DNA of 52,636 bases from an uncultured Prevotellaceae bacterium. Lineage in GTDB: Bacteria > Bacteroidota > Bacteroidia > Bacteroidales > Bacteroidaceae. The position numbers and the translations under genes were made by a program. This document shows positions 16,355-25,271 of this stretch, piece after piece. Below the pieces are notes generated by a model, which saw only the letters and a list, made by a program, of their open reading frames with translations, was not told where the DNA came from and ran no database searches. Within the stretch, counting starts at the first letter, position 1. Every line of letters starts with the position of its first letter. The stretch is taken from assembly GCA_947166655.1 (NCBI GenBank), contig CAMVFC010000004.1:1-52636 (forward strand). Reading direction: 5' to 3'.

Positions 16355-17638
16355 TTATTCATCTTTCCTCGTTCTCTGTGCGATGGCGGCAGCTGCTGTG
16401 TAGGCCGTAGTCCATGCAGCCTGGAAATTAAAGCCGCCGGTGACGCCGTCAATGTCGAGTACTTCGCCAGCAAAGAAGAGGTGCGGACAATGGCGACTTT
16501 CAAGGGTCGAGGGATTGATGGCAGTAAGGGCGATGCCTCCGCAGGTGACGAACTCGTCACGAAACGGAGCGCGGGAGGCTATGGTGTAGCTGTCGGAAGT
16601 AAGTTGGCTGACGAGACGATTGATGCTCTTCTTGCTGAGGGCAAGAGGTGTAAGGCGGCTGCTGTTCGGCAGCGATTTGTCAAGCAGAAAGGCCCAGAGA
16701 CGTGCCGGGAGATTGTAGGGACGGAAGGTAGAGAGCTGGCGTTGGGGGTGCCTGGCAAACAAGTCGGTCAGGTACTGTCGCACTTGTTCTTCATTATGTC
16801 CCGTCCAGTTGATGGCCAAAGGTGCGCAGTAGTTATGCTCGGCCAGATAGCGGGCGGCGTATGAAGAGAGGCGAAGTATGGCGGGACCGCTCAGCCCCCA
16901 ATGGGTGATGAGAATAGCTCCACTGGCACGGAACTTGGTGCCGGGAAGAAAGACCGTGACGTGGGGAGCCTCAGCTGTGTGGTTGGCATCGTGGTCGACC
17001 ACGGTACCCATCAGGGCGCGCAGAGCAGGGTCCTCGACGCTGAAGGAGAAGAGCGATGGGACGGGAGATTCTATCTCGTGGCCGAGGTCTGACAGCCATC
17101 GCAGGTTCTCCGCCCGGGGCTGACCACCCGTAGTAACGGCGACAAAGTCGAACGTCTCGGCTGGGGCATCGGGAAAGGAGAGGGTGAGGGTAGGAGAGGA
17201 GAAACCTCCGCCGGCGGACACGGGCGTGATGGCACTTACGGGACAGCCCGTACGGATGCGTACGCCAAGGCTGTTGGCCAGATGGAGGAAACAGTCGATG
17301 ACCGCCTGCGAATCCTGAGCGGCAGGGAAGACACATTGATCTGGTTGCACGATAAGCGGCACGTCATGGCGCTCGAACCAGGCGTAGGTATCGTGCTGCG
17401 AGAAGCCTTTCATGAGACGTTTCATGAGGCGATGCCCGCGTGGATAGACCGCGCTGAGGTCCGTGACGTCGGCGAAGGTGTTGGTGCAGTTGCAGCGTCC
17501 GCCGCCCGAGACCTTTACCTTGCGCAGCAGATGGCTGCTCCGTTCAAAGAGGGTGACCTCCATCTGAGGGCATCGTTCTTTGAGTTGTATGGCGATGAAG
17601 AATCCTGCAGCTCCGCCGCCGACGATGGCGGTTTTCAT
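16355..17638 (-). CDS. FAD-dependent oxidoreductase, HI0933/BaiN-like
   Basis: A 427-residue flavoprotein. The N-terminal dinucleotide-binding motif is AIVGGGAAGFFIAIQL (residues 4-19), followed by VKVSGGGRCNCTN, the family signature of HI0933-like/BaiN proteins; the C-terminus has 'HLFFAGEVLDIDGVTGGFNFQAAWTTAY', the second FAD contact. Some relatives reduce bile-acid intermediates in gut bacteria, but most are uncharacterised, so the substrate is unknown. Its ATG overlaps the fbp stop by four bases (ATGA), indicating coupled translation at the end of the 21428-to-16355 operon. Confidence 0.88.
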   Translation of the reverse strand: MKTAIVGGGAAGFFIAIQLKERCPQMEVTLFERSSHLLRKVKVSGGGRCNCTNTFADVTDLSAVYPRGHRLMKRLMKGFSQHDTYAWFERHDVPLIVQPDQCVFPAAQDSQAVIDCFLHLANSLGVRIRTGCPVSAITPVSAGGGFSSPTLTLSFPDAPAETFDFVAVTTGGQPRAENLRWLSDLGHEIESPVPSLFSFSVEDPALRALMGTVVDHDANHTAEAPHVTVFLPGTKFRASGAILITHWGLSGPAILRLSSYAARYLAEHNYCAPLAINWTGHNEEQVRQYLTDLFARHPQRQLSTFRPYNLPARLWAFLLDKSLPNSSRLTPLALSKKSINRLVSQLTSDSYTIASRAPFRDEFVTCGGIALTAINPSTLESRHCPHLFFAGEVLDIDGVTGGFNFQAAWTTAYTAAAAIAQRTRKDE

Positions 17639-19644
17639 TTGCGTACCAACTCTTTGAGGTTGCCGTGCTGGTAGGCATACAATAGTTCTTTCAGCTCGCT
17701 GATCTGTTGCTGTAGTTCGCGCCCCTTATCGGTGTCGCGCACCCGCAAGCGATGTCCTCTCAGTTCGACAATCTGCTTGGACGAGATGATATCGGAGCCT
17801 TGCCGGATGGCATCGGCAGCACTGGTAAATGGTTCGTGCTGGATAAGTTCGAAACCACGGCTGTGGTAGACCAAAGTGTAGCCCGCGATGCCCGTGGTGT
17901 TGTGATAGGCTTTGGAGAGTCCGCCGTCGATGACCATCAGTTTACCTTCGGCCTTGATGGGGCTCTCGCCTCCCGCTACGCGCACGGGTACATGTCCATT
18001 AATAATATGCCGGTGGTGCCCCTGCACACCAAAGGCGTCGAGGATGTGGTCGCACACCTCGGGCTGGTCTCGCAGAAGATAGTAGTAGCCTTTGCGTTCC
18101 TCATGCGTTTTTTTGTCGCGAAGGAAATAACGTTCGAAGGTAGCCATGCGGTCTTTGTCGAAGAGCGGTGAGTCTTGTCCACACCAGAGATACCAGAAGT
18201 AGTCCTTCGCAAACTGTTTTTCGTCTTGTGGCGTATCGGCGTTGAAGGCTTCACGCATCACCATGCCTATCTGGTGCATCAGTTCACGGCCGCTATAGCG
18301 CTTGCCGTTGATGTCGACTTCCTTCAGAGAACCGTCGGCGTTGAGAGGCACGGAGGCATGGAAGAGCAGGTTGCCGTTGCAGATGGCGTACATACATCCG
18401 TGCGTGAAGAGACACTGTATGTGCTTCTGCAACTTGTCTGAGACACGGAACGAATGGTGTAACTGTTTTACCAGCTCGTTCTCCTCGTCGGTGAGCAGGA
18501 AAGGGTGCTCTGGGTCGAGCGTTGGCAGGAAAGTGTCGATCATCTCGTATTCCTCACCATCGCGGATGAAGAGTCCCCGCTGCTTGTCAATGTGCTGTAG
18601 GACGAGACGATCTTCCATGTGCCATTCGGGGCGTCGTAGAATCATCTGTGATTCCAGCTTGAACTGTATGATGCTGATGGCCTTATGCATCTGTGCGATA
18701 AGACGGCGTGTCTTCTCGTTGTGGGTGGTGTCGTCTTTGTCCAGGCGCGGCCCGAAAAGATCGCATGGGTCGTCGGCATAAGTCTCCATGGCGAAGGTGG
18801 CGAGGGGCACGAGGTTGATGCCATAGCCGTCCTCGAGGGTCTGCAGGTTCCCGTATCGGAGCGAGAGGCGCAGCACGTTGGCAATGCAGCAGTCGTTACC
18901 GGCAGCAGCGCCCATCCACAGGGCGTCGTGGTTGCCCCATTGGATGTCGAACGAGGGGTGTTGGCAGAGACGCTCCATGATGATGTGTGCTCCCGGTCCG
19001 CGGTCGAAGATATCGCCGAGAATGTGGAGTTGGTCTACGGCCAGCCGCTGTATGACACCTGCCAGGGCAATGATAAAAGCATCTGAGCGACCTGTCTCGA
19101 CAATGGATTGAATGATACTGTGCAGGTAGGCCGTCTTGTCATGGTCCGAGGGCGATTCGTGCAGCAGTTCCTCGATGATATAACTGAACTCACGTGGCAG
19201 CGCTTTACGTACTTTAGAGCGTGTGTATTTCGAGCTGACACTCTGCAGCACCAGAATCAGGCGAGGCAGTGTCGTAATGTAGAAAGCAGCAAGTGTTTCG
19301 CCGCTTTTCTCCTTGGTGTCCTGCCCTTCAAGTTGGCTTTTTAGTATCTCGAGTTTCTCATCAGGATAATAAATCAAGGTGCAGAGTTCGCGTATCTCCT
19401 CCTCGCTGAGCGTCTCGGAAAAGAGCTCGCGTACCTTGCGCTTGATGTTGCCCGAGGCATTCTTCAGGATGTGCAGGAAGGCCTCGTATTCTCCGTGGAT
19501 GTCGGCCATGAAGTGCTCGGTGCCTTTGGGCAGATTGAGGATTGCTTCCAGATTGATGATCTCTGTGCTGGCATCCGCGATGGTAGGGTAACTCTTGGCC
19601 AAGAGTTCCAACAGGCGGTGGTCGATCTCATTATGTGAATTCAT
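17635..19644 (-). CDS. fbp: Fructose-1,6-bisphosphatase class III
   Basis: A 669-residue enzyme of gluconeogenesis hydrolysing fructose-1,6-bisphosphate. Class III is a metallophosphoesterase type and its motifs are clear: FMADIHGEYEAFLHIL (about residues 41-56), ILGDIFDRGPGAHII, and WGNHDALWMGAAAGN; a late NGHVPVRVAGGESPIKAEGK motif and VIDGGLSKAYHNTTGIAGYTL complete the site. Length matches Bacteroidota and Firmicutes members (about 640-670). It is 30 bases behind prmA and overlaps the BaiN-like gene. Confidence 0.96.
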   Translation of the reverse strand: MNSHNEIDHRLLELLAKSYPTIADASTEIINLEAILNLPKGTEHFMADIHGEYEAFLHILKNASGNIKRKVRELFSETLSEEEIRELCTLIYYPDEKLEILKSQLEGQDTKEKSGETLAAFYITTLPRLILVLQSVSSKYTRSKVRKALPREFSYIIEELLHESPSDHDKTAYLHSIIQSIVETGRSDAFIIALAGVIQRLAVDQLHILGDIFDRGPGAHIIMERLCQHPSFDIQWGNHDALWMGAAAGNDCCIANVLRLSLRYGNLQTLEDGYGINLVPLATFAMETYADDPCDLFGPRLDKDDTTHNEKTRRLIAQMHKAISIIQFKLESQMILRRPEWHMEDRLVLQHIDKQRGLFIRDGEEYEMIDTFLPTLDPEHPFLLTDEENELVKQLHHSFRVSDKLQKHIQCLFTHGCMYAICNGNLLFHASVPLNADGSLKEVDINGKRYSGRELMHQIGMVMREAFNADTPQDEKQFAKDYFWYLWCGQDSPLFDKDRMATFERYFLRDKKTHEERKGYYYLLRDQPEVCDHILDAFGVQGHHRHIINGHVPVRVAGGESPIKAEGKLMVIDGGLSKAYHNTTGIAGYTLVYHSRGFELIQHEPFTSAADAIRQGSDIISSKQIVELRGHRLRVRDTDKGRELQQQISELKELLYAYQHGNLKELVRK

Positions 19645-19674
19645 TATCAGCTGGTTGAATGGTATCGTGGAAGT

Positions 19675-20490
19675 TTATGTCTTTTGGAAATGCAAAGCGC
19701 GCCATTCGCCATCGACGAGCGTCTCCCGCAAGATGATTCCCAGCGTGTATGCCTGTTCTGTGAGAGGCTTCGTATCGTTTCCGAGGAAACCGCTGAGAAG
19801 GAGGTGTCCGCCCTCCGTCAAATGACTGACGAACGTGGGAAGGTCCTTCAAGAGGATATTCAGATTGATATTGGCCGTGATAACGTCGACGGCAGTGACG
19901 TCCTGCAGCACACGGGCGTCGCCAAGCAGAAGGCGGCACGTCGATGTGTCATCGGCCGACCAACCATTGGCGGCAAAGTTGTCGGTGGTGTTGCGAATGC
20001 TCCATTCATCGATATCGTAGGCTACTACGTGTGCCGCTCCCATTGTGAGAGCCGCCAGGGCGAGTATGCCGGTGCCGCAGCCTGCGTCGATCATGGTGCA
20101 ACCGTGCAAGTCAAGGCCGGCCAGCAGTTGAAGCATCATGCGTGTGGTTTGGTGTTCGCCACTGCCGAAGGCTTGGCGGGGAACAATCTGCAGTTGCTCG
20201 CCGTTCGGAAGCGTGACGGGCTGAAAGTGGTGTTCGGCCTCCCACGTTGCATTCCAGTTCTCATCCGGGGCTTCAGTTCGTTCATAGGTAATGCTCACAG
20301 GCAAGGGCGACGCGTCGATAGCGGCACGGATGACATCGCCATCGAACAATGTCTGCTGGATATAAGCCTTGAGCCCTGTGGCCGTGGGCACGAATGCTTC
20401 GCAGCCTGCATCGGCTAACAAGGCGGCCAACACATCGCTGGCCGCCTCGCTGTAGGGATTGATTTGTATGGTGAGCTCAAAGTATTTCAT
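19675..20490 (-). CDS. prmA: Ribosomal protein L11 methyltransferase
   Basis: A 271-residue SAM-dependent methyltransferase modifying ribosomal protein L11. The N-terminal substrate-recognition domain (residues 1-90, with 'NWNATWEAEHHFQPVTLPNG') precedes the class I methyltransferase domain: PRQAFGSGEHQTTRMMLQLL, the SAM-binding TMIDAGCGTGILALAALTMGA, and 'ITANINLNILLKDL' (N-I-N where many methyltransferases have NPP/NI). It is 41 bases downstream of the OmpH-like gene and 30 bases upstream of fbp in a leftward operon. Confidence 0.94.
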   Translation of the reverse strand: MKYFELTIQINPYSEAASDVLAALLADAGCEAFVPTATGLKAYIQQTLFDGDVIRAAIDASPLPVSITYERTEAPDENWNATWEAEHHFQPVTLPNGEQLQIVPRQAFGSGEHQTTRMMLQLLAGLDLHGCTMIDAGCGTGILALAALTMGAAHVVAYDIDEWSIRNTTDNFAANGWSADDTSTCRLLLGDARVLQDVTAVDVITANINLNILLKDLPTFVSHLTEGGHLLLSGFLGNDTKPLTEQAYTLGIILRETLVDGEWRALHFQKT

Positions 20491-20531
20491 AGCAGGTCTG
20501 CTTGAAAGAAGGGCCGAAGGGCATAGTGCAC

Positions 20532-21173
20532 TTATTTCTTTTCGGCCTTTTCGGCTTTTTCAGCCTTCTCGACAGTCTTCTCTGCGCCCTTTTTCACGTC
20601 GGGCTTTGCCTTGTAACGTTTGTTCAGACCAGCAACAACTTCCTTGGTAATATCCAACGTCTTATTGGCAAGAAGAATGTTGTCGCCTTGGCGAGAGAAA
20701 ATGTAGTCGTAGTGGTGTGCCTTGTTGTAGGTCTTGAGAAAAGCCTGTATGCTGTCGCGCAACTCCATTGTAAGCTGAGCCTGCTCGTTGGCCAGTTCAC
20801 TCATGAGGCGCTGTTCCAGTTCGGCCAGATCCTGCTGTTCGCGTGCCAGCTGATTCTGTGCGCGCTCCAGTTCGTCGCGTGTGGTGAAGCCGTTGTTCTC
20901 GTATTTCTTCTGTAGGGCAGCGGCATGGCCCTGCAGGGCGCGCTGCTTCTGTGCCAGTGTGTTCTGTGCGTTCTCGCCCTTCTGGTTGAGCAGCAGGTTG
21001 TAATCCTTGCAGAACTGATACTGAGTCATCAGGCTGTCCACCTCGACGTAAGCCACTTTCAGGCCAGTCGTTGTCTCGCCGGTTTCGGCGGCTGCTGCGG
21101 GTTCTGTCTCTTTGTTGTTGCAAGCGGTCAGGGCCAGTACAGCACCGAGCGCGAGGAAAAAGATTTTCTTCAT
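20532..21173 (-). CDS. OmpH/Skp-like periplasmic lipoprotein
   Basis: A 213-residue protein with lipoprotein signal MKKIFFLALGAVLALTAC (Cys18 as the acylation site). After a short linker comes KVAYVEVDSLMTQYQFCKDY, the opening of OmpH/Skp chaperones, then a long coiled coil (about residues 65-135, rich in Gln, Glu and Ala) and the closing DYIFSRQGDNILLANKTLDIT. The Lys/Glu/Ala-rich tail (KKGAEKTVEKAEKAEKAEKK) is unusual. It may help outer-membrane protein folding. Skp is normally soluble, whereas this one seems membrane-anchored. It is second in the leftward operon. Confidence 0.85.
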   Translation of the reverse strand: MKKIFFLALGAVLALTACNNKETEPAAAAETGETTTGLKVAYVEVDSLMTQYQFCKDYNLLLNQKGENAQNTLAQKQRALQGHAAALQKKYENNGFTTRDELERAQNQLAREQQDLAELEQRLMSELANEQAQLTMELRDSIQAFLKTYNKAHHYDYIFSRQGDNILLANKTLDITKEVVAGLNKRYKAKPDVKKGAEKTVEKAEKAEKAEKK

Positions 21174-21209
21174 AGATGTATTTTGATATGTTTTTTTGTA
21201 CGTAATTGG

Positions 21210-21428
21210 TCATTTGGAAAACTCCGTCGCGTGTGGGCGATGAGCCTGCTGATGACGCTCGATAGCATCCATGCTTTCAACGCAGTGAATGCCGCGCTTC
21301 CGCATCGCTGCTGAGGCGCCGATATGCGTCACCGGACCGCGACTGTCACCCTTGATGAGCAGCTTTGCTGCTAAAAGAAGTACGGCTAAGGCAATAAATC
21401 CTGCCGTGATGAGCAATAATTTCAGCAT
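21210..21428 (-). CDS. Small single-pass membrane protein
   Basis: A 72-residue protein: one N-terminal membrane segment (LLLITAGFIALAVLLLAAKLL, residues 4-24) and a short polar tail containing 'GASAAMRKRGIHCVESMDAIER'. I recall similar short proteins (TM plus R-G-I-x-C motif) in other Bacteroidota with no known function. It heads the leftward run, with a -7 box (TATCTTTG) about 30 bases upstream at 21458-21465, and is 36 bases from the OmpH-like gene. Confidence 0.68.
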   Translation of the reverse strand: MLKLLLITAGFIALAVLLLAAKLLIKGDSRGPVTHIGASAAMRKRGIHCVESMDAIERHQQAHRPHATEFSK

Positions 21429-21457
21429 TTCAAGCGTTAATCTATATAAAAGCGGTG

Positions 21458-21465
21458 CAAAGATA
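21458..21465 (-). promoter_or_regulatory. -7 element of the 21428-to-16355 operon
   Basis: TATCTTTG on the minus strand, 30 bases upstream of the small membrane protein start. No good TTTG at -33. Confidence 0.45.
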
Positions 21466-21526
21466 AGCCAAACTTCTGCGTAAACCGCCCTTTTCGACAG
21501 ACTTTAACCTAATTTAGCAATACGAT

Positions 21527-22969
21527 ATGGAAAAAATTGAGCTCAAACCTGCACTTGTCTTTGACATGTTTGCCCGAATCAATGCTGTGCCACGTCCCTC
21601 GAAGCGTGAGGAGAAGATGATTGACTTTCTGCGTCACTTCGGTGAGGAACTGGGACTGGAAACGAAGGTTGACGAAACCGGCAACGTCCTGATCCGTAAA
21701 CCTGCGTCGTCTGGCATGGAGAACCGTCCGACAGTCATCCTGCAGAGCCATATGGACATGGTCTGCGAGAAGAACAACGATGTTGAATTCGACTTCGACA
21801 AGGATACCATTCAGACCTACATTGACGGCGAATGGATGAAAGCCAAGGGGACGACGCTCGGTGCTGACGACGGCATCGGATGCGCTATGGAAATGGCTAT
21901 CCTTGCCGACAACAGCCTACGTCACGGCCCGTTGGAGTGCGTCTTCACACGCGATGAAGAAACGGGCCTCACCGGCGCTGAAGGCATGAAACCGGGTTTC
22001 ATGACGGGCCAGATACTTATCAACCTCGATTCCGAGGACGAGGGCGAGCTCTTCGTGAGCTGTGCCGGCGGTTGCCGTACGGCCGTCACCTTCCGCTTCA
22101 AGCCCGAAGCAGCACCTGCCGACAGCTTCTTCCTTCGACTGACCGTTAAGGGTCTGACCGGCGGACACAGCGGCGACGACATCGACAAGAAACGTGCCAA
22201 TGCCAATAAGCTGCTCGTGCGCTATCTCTACGACGGCCTGAAGGCGTGGGGACTGCGTTTGGCCGACATCCAGGCGGGCGGCCTGCACAACGCTATCCCG
22301 CGCGAGGCATCGTGTCTTGTCGCTATCCCTAATAACTATAAGGAACAGGCGCGCGTGCGTTGGAACATTTTCGCTTCGGAAGTTCAGGAAGAGTTCTGCA
22401 CGACCGAGCCCAATATGGAGTTCCTGCTGGAGAGCGCCGATGCAGCTGCCGTGCTGCCCGAGGACGTCAATCGCCGTCTGATCCTGGCCCTGCAGGGAGT
22501 GGACAATGGTGTCTACGCCATCAGCCAGGACATCGCCCTCGTCGAGACCAGTTCCAATCTGGCCAGCATCAAACAGGTGGAACCCGGTGTCATCGCTATC
22601 AACACCAGCCAGCGCAGCTCGCTGCTCAGCAACCGCCTGAACATGGCACACACTGTGGCTGCCGTCTTCGAGCTGGCAGGTGCGGAAGTCGAGATAGGCG
22701 AAGGCTATCCCGGATGGGCAATGAACCCCAAGAGCGAGGTGTTGCGTATCGCTCGCGAGCAGTACGTCCGCCTGTTCGGTAAGGAGCCCATTGTCCGCGG
22801 TATCCACGCCGGTCTGGAGTGTGGACTCTTCTCGGAAAAGTACCCGGGGTTGGACATGGTCAGCTTCGGCCCCACGCTTCGTGGCGTACACTCTCCCGAC
22901 GAGCGTCTGCTCATCCCCACCGTCGACAAAGTATGGCGCCACCTGTTGGCGATCTTGGAAAACATCTGA
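21527..22969 (+). CDS. pepD: Aminoacyl-histidine dipeptidase (M20C family)
   Basis: A 480-residue cytosolic zinc dipeptidase (beta-Ala-His/Xaa-His dipeptidase type). M20 motifs: VILQSHMDMVCEKN (His75, Asp77), GTTLGADDGIGCAMEMAIL (metal-bridging Asp114), FTRDEETGLTGAEG (catalytic Glu144/145), NLDSEDEGELFVSCAGG (Asp/Glu), and the terminal GLECGLFSEKYPGLDMVSFGPTLRGVHSPDE with the last ligand His. Length is the norm for PepD. It likely feeds amino acids from peptides, a typical Bacteroidota diet. It is monocistronic and divergent from the small membrane protein gene. Confidence 0.96.
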   Translation: MEKIELKPALVFDMFARINAVPRPSKREEKMIDFLRHFGEELGLETKVDETGNVLIRKPASSGMENRPTVILQSHMDMVCEKNNDVEFDFDKDTIQTYIDGEWMKAKGTTLGADDGIGCAMEMAILADNSLRHGPLECVFTRDEETGLTGAEGMKPGFMTGQILINLDSEDEGELFVSCAGGCRTAVTFRFKPEAAPADSFFLRLTVKGLTGGHSGDDIDKKRANANKLLVRYLYDGLKAWGLRLADIQAGGLHNAIPREASCLVAIPNNYKEQARVRWNIFASEVQEEFCTTEPNMEFLLESADAAAVLPEDVNRRLILALQGVDNGVYAISQDIALVETSSNLASIKQVEPGVIAINTSQRSSLLSNRLNMAHTVAAVFELAGAEVEIGEGYPGWAMNPKSEVLRIAREQYVRLFGKEPIVRGIHAGLECGLFSEKYPGLDMVSFGPTLRGVHSPDERLLIPTVDKVWRHLLAILENI

Positions 22970-22991
22970 AAAGATGGGACGTCGAACGTTC

Positions 22992-23023
22992 TTTCGTGAC
23001 TGACGAACAGATAATTTCCTTTG
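22992..23023 (+). promoter_or_regulatory. Weak promoter before the beta-helix lipoprotein
   Basis: TTTC (22992-22995), 20 bases, TTCCTTTG (23016-23023): spacing correct, both boxes one base off consensus. Confidence 0.35.
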
Positions 23024-23089
23024 TCAATAAATAACCTGTTAATACGTTAACCTGTTAACTCTTAATGTTAACCCGTTGATACGTTAAAG

Positions 23090-24694
23090 ATGTTCTCGAT
23101 TGTTAAACGGCTCTTGGCAACGGCGACCTCTTCCTCCCTGTTTGGGAGGATGAGGGGTGGGGCCGTTCTTTGCCTCCTTTCCCTCTTCGCAGCCTGCGAC
23201 GACTACGACACGTTCACCAGCGACCGTTCGGCGGTGCTGCATTTCGACCGCGATACGGTGGCCTTCGACACGCTCTTGGCCACTGTTCCCTCCACGACAA
23301 AGGTCCTCTCCGTCCATAATCTGGGCGACAAGGGTCTGCGTCTTAGCGAGGTGCGTCTGGAACGCGGTGCCGCGAGCCCCTTTCGCGTGAACGTAGACGG
23401 GCAGGACATGAGCCGTACAGCCGACCGATGCCTCACGGACTTCGAGGTGCGACGACGCGACAGCATCATCGTGCGCCTCGAAGTCACCCTTCCCGAGAGC
23501 GGCACCGACGAGCCGCAACCCGTCAGCGACGTCTTGCTTTTCACCCTCGAGAGCGGCGTCACACAGCGTGTGGCCCTTACGGCTGCTGTGCAAGATGCCA
23601 TTTTTCTTAGTCAGACGGTGCTGACCACTGATACCACTTTCGCTGCACGGCGACCCATTGTCGTGCGCGACAGCCTGGTGGTAGGCCAAGGGAGTACGCT
23701 GACCCTGGCGGCAGGCACACGACTCTATTTCCACGATGGCGCTGGACTGACCGTCCGCGGACGTCTCGTCGCTCAGGGAACGAAAGAGCAGCCCGTCGTC
23801 TTCCGCACCGACCGCACCGACCGTATGTTCCCCTACCTGCCTTATGACCGGCTGCCGTCGCGCTGGCAGGGCATACGCATCGCCTCGTCGAGTTTCGAGA
23901 ACGAGCTGACAGGTATTGATCTCCACGGTGCCGACTACGGCATCGTGTGCGATGCACCTGCCGACCCTGCCGACCTGCGTACGAAGCTCACCCTCACAGA
24001 CAGTCAGATTCACATGGTAGGGGGCATTGGACTTTCCGCGACAGATGCCAAGGTGGTTGCCGTGAACTGCGAGGTGTCCAACACCCTCGGACATGGCGTC
24101 TACGTCTGCGGAGGCGATGTCAGCTTCACCCACTGCACCCTCGCACAGTTCTACCCTCTGGATGCCAACCGCGGACAGGCCCTCTACATTGCCTATGACG
24201 ACAGCCTCGGCTACCATCCCCTGGAGCGGGCCGACTTCTTCAACTGTGTCGTCACGGGCTATGCCGAGGATGTCATCATCATTCCTCAGCTCAATCGCAG
24301 CCTCCTGCCCAGCGACCAGAGCGAGATGCCCATCAATTACATTTTCGACCATTGTTTCCTTGCCACCGAGGTTCCTGAGAGCACAAGGGAAGCTAACTAT
24401 GCCGAGCGTTTCGTAGACTGTGTCTATGAGGACAGTGATGACTCCGGAACTTCCCAGGGGACAAACGACTCTGACAAGGGCGACACAGCCCGCGAGAAGA
24501 ACTTCCTGCTCTTCGACACCCACGCTTTTCTTTATGATTTCACGCCCGTGGCGAAGTCTCGCATCCGCGGTGTCGCCGATGCTGCACGTGCTGCTCTCCA
24601 TCCCTTTGATCGTTTAGGTCGCGACCGTATGGCCGATGGAAAACCCGATGCAGGTGCCTACGAAGGACAACCAGAGGAGGAGAAGGAATCCTGA
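23090..24694 (+). CDS. Parallel beta-helix surface lipoprotein
   Basis: A 534-residue exported lipoprotein with lipobox LFAAC (Cys36). The mature protein starts DDYDTFTSDRSAVLHFDRDTV; an N-terminal beta-sandwich-like part (about residues 40-180) precedes a right-handed parallel beta-helix of the periplasmic-copper-binding/NosD-like kind (GSTLTLAAGTRLYFHDGAGLTVRG, then WQGIRIASSSFENELTGIDLHGADYGIV and further rungs). The C-terminus reads GRDRMADGKPDAGAYEGQ, seen in many surface beta-helix proteins. Codons 14-25 (SSSLFGRMRGGA) are encoded by a G-rich intergenic repeat, and Met21 at 23150 could itself start a good lipoprotein signal. Ligand is probably polysaccharide, by analogy only. Confidence 0.83.
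   Translation: MFSIVKRLLATATSSSLFGRMRGGAVLCLLSLFAACDDYDTFTSDRSAVLHFDRDTVAFDTLLATVPSTTKVLSVHNLGDKGLRLSEVRLERGAASPFRVNVDGQDMSRTADRCLTDFEVRRRDSIIVRLEVTLPESGTDEPQPVSDVLLFTLESGVTQRVALTAAVQDAIFLSQTVLTTDTTFAARRPIVVRDSLVVGQGSTLTLAAGTRLYFHDGAGLTVRGRLVAQGTKEQPVVFRTDRTDRMFPYLPYDRLPSRWQGIRIASSSFENELTGIDLHGADYGIVCDAPADPADLRTKLTLTDSQIHMVGGIGLSATDAKVVAVNCEVSNTLGHGVYVCGGDVSFTHCTLAQFYPLDANRGQALYIAYDDSLGYHPLERADFFNCVVTGYAEDVIIIPQLNRSLLPSDQSEMPINYIFDHCFLATEVPESTREANYAERFVDCVYEDSDDSGTSQGTNDSDKGDTAREKNFLLFDTHAFLYDFTPVAKSRIRGVADAARAALHPFDRLGRDRMADGKPDAGAYEGQPEEEKES
23131..23164. repeat. G-rich dispersed repeat, copy 3, inside a coding region
   Basis: TTCCTCCCTgttTGGGAGGA followed by TGAGGGGTGGGGCC, the same pattern as 992-1022 and 13957-13992. 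It lies in frame within the signal-peptide-encoding part of the beta-helix lipoprotein gene. Confidence 0.6.
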
Positions 24695-24699
24695 AATCC

Positions 24700-25116
24700 T
24701 AAAGGAAAAAAAGGGTAAAACTCCCAGCACTTTCATTGAAAACTTAAAGGGAAAAAGGGTAAAACTCCCAGCAGTTTCATTGAAAACTTAAAGGGAAAAA
24801 AGGTAAAACTCCCTGCAGTTTCATCGAAAAGTTAAGGGAAAAAGGGGTAAAACTCCCTGCACTTTCATCGAAAAGTTAAGGGGAAAAAAGGTAAATCTCC
24901 CTGCAGTTTCATCGAAAAGTTAAGGGGAAAAAGGGCAAAACTCCCTGCAGTTTCATTGAAAAGTTAAAGAGAAAAAAGGGTAAAACTCCCTGCAGTTTCA
25001 TCGAAAAGTTAAGGGGAAAAAGGGTAAAACTCCCTGCAGTTTCATCGAAAAGTTAAGGGGAAAAAAGGTAAAACTCCTTGCAGTTTCATCGAAAAGTTAA
25101 GGGGAAAAAGGGTAAA
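24700..25116. repeat. 44-bp minisatellite, 9 full units plus a partial one
   Basis: Head-to-tail units start at 24700, 24744, 24788, 24832, 24876, 24920, 24964 (45 bp), 25009 and 25053, with a partial unit from 25097. Consensus pieces: TTAAGGGGAAAAAGGG, then TAAAACTCCCTGCAG, then TTTCATCGAAAAG. Units 1-2 share CCCAGCA and end GAAAAC; units 3-9 share CCTGCA (or CTTGCA) and end GAAAAG. The array begins five bases after the lipoprotein stop and runs up to the bidirectional hairpin at 25123. The unit length is not a multiple of 3 and no reading frame spans it. Confidence 0.95.
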
Positions 25117-25122
25117 CAAACC

Positions 25123-25161
25123 AAACAAGGTGATACTTTATAATAAAGCATCACCTTGTTT
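25123..25161. terminator. Bidirectional hairpin between convergent genes
   Basis: AAACAAGGTGATACTTTAT (25123-25141) and ATAAAGCATCACCTTGTTT (25143-25161) form a 19-bp stem with a single mismatch and almost no loop. It sits between the rightward lipoprotein and leftward cstA and could terminate both. The U-run is short on either strand. Confidence 0.72.
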
Positions 25162-25271
25162 ACTATGTTGTAGCATAATCCCTTTGCTAAAGAGATGAGA
25201 TGTAGTGCTTTCCGGAAGAATGCGCGTTCTGTCGATGCGTTCTCTCGGCAAGCTCCTGCTTCTCAGCAAAT

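Noticed and set aside
23084..24601. 505-codon open frame antisense to the beta-helix lipoprotein
   Set aside because: No family resemblance, no promoter, and it overlaps the complete lipoprotein gene.
24700..25116. CRISPR array in the 44-bp repeats
   Set aside because: The whole unit is repeated; no alternation of conserved repeat and unique spacer.
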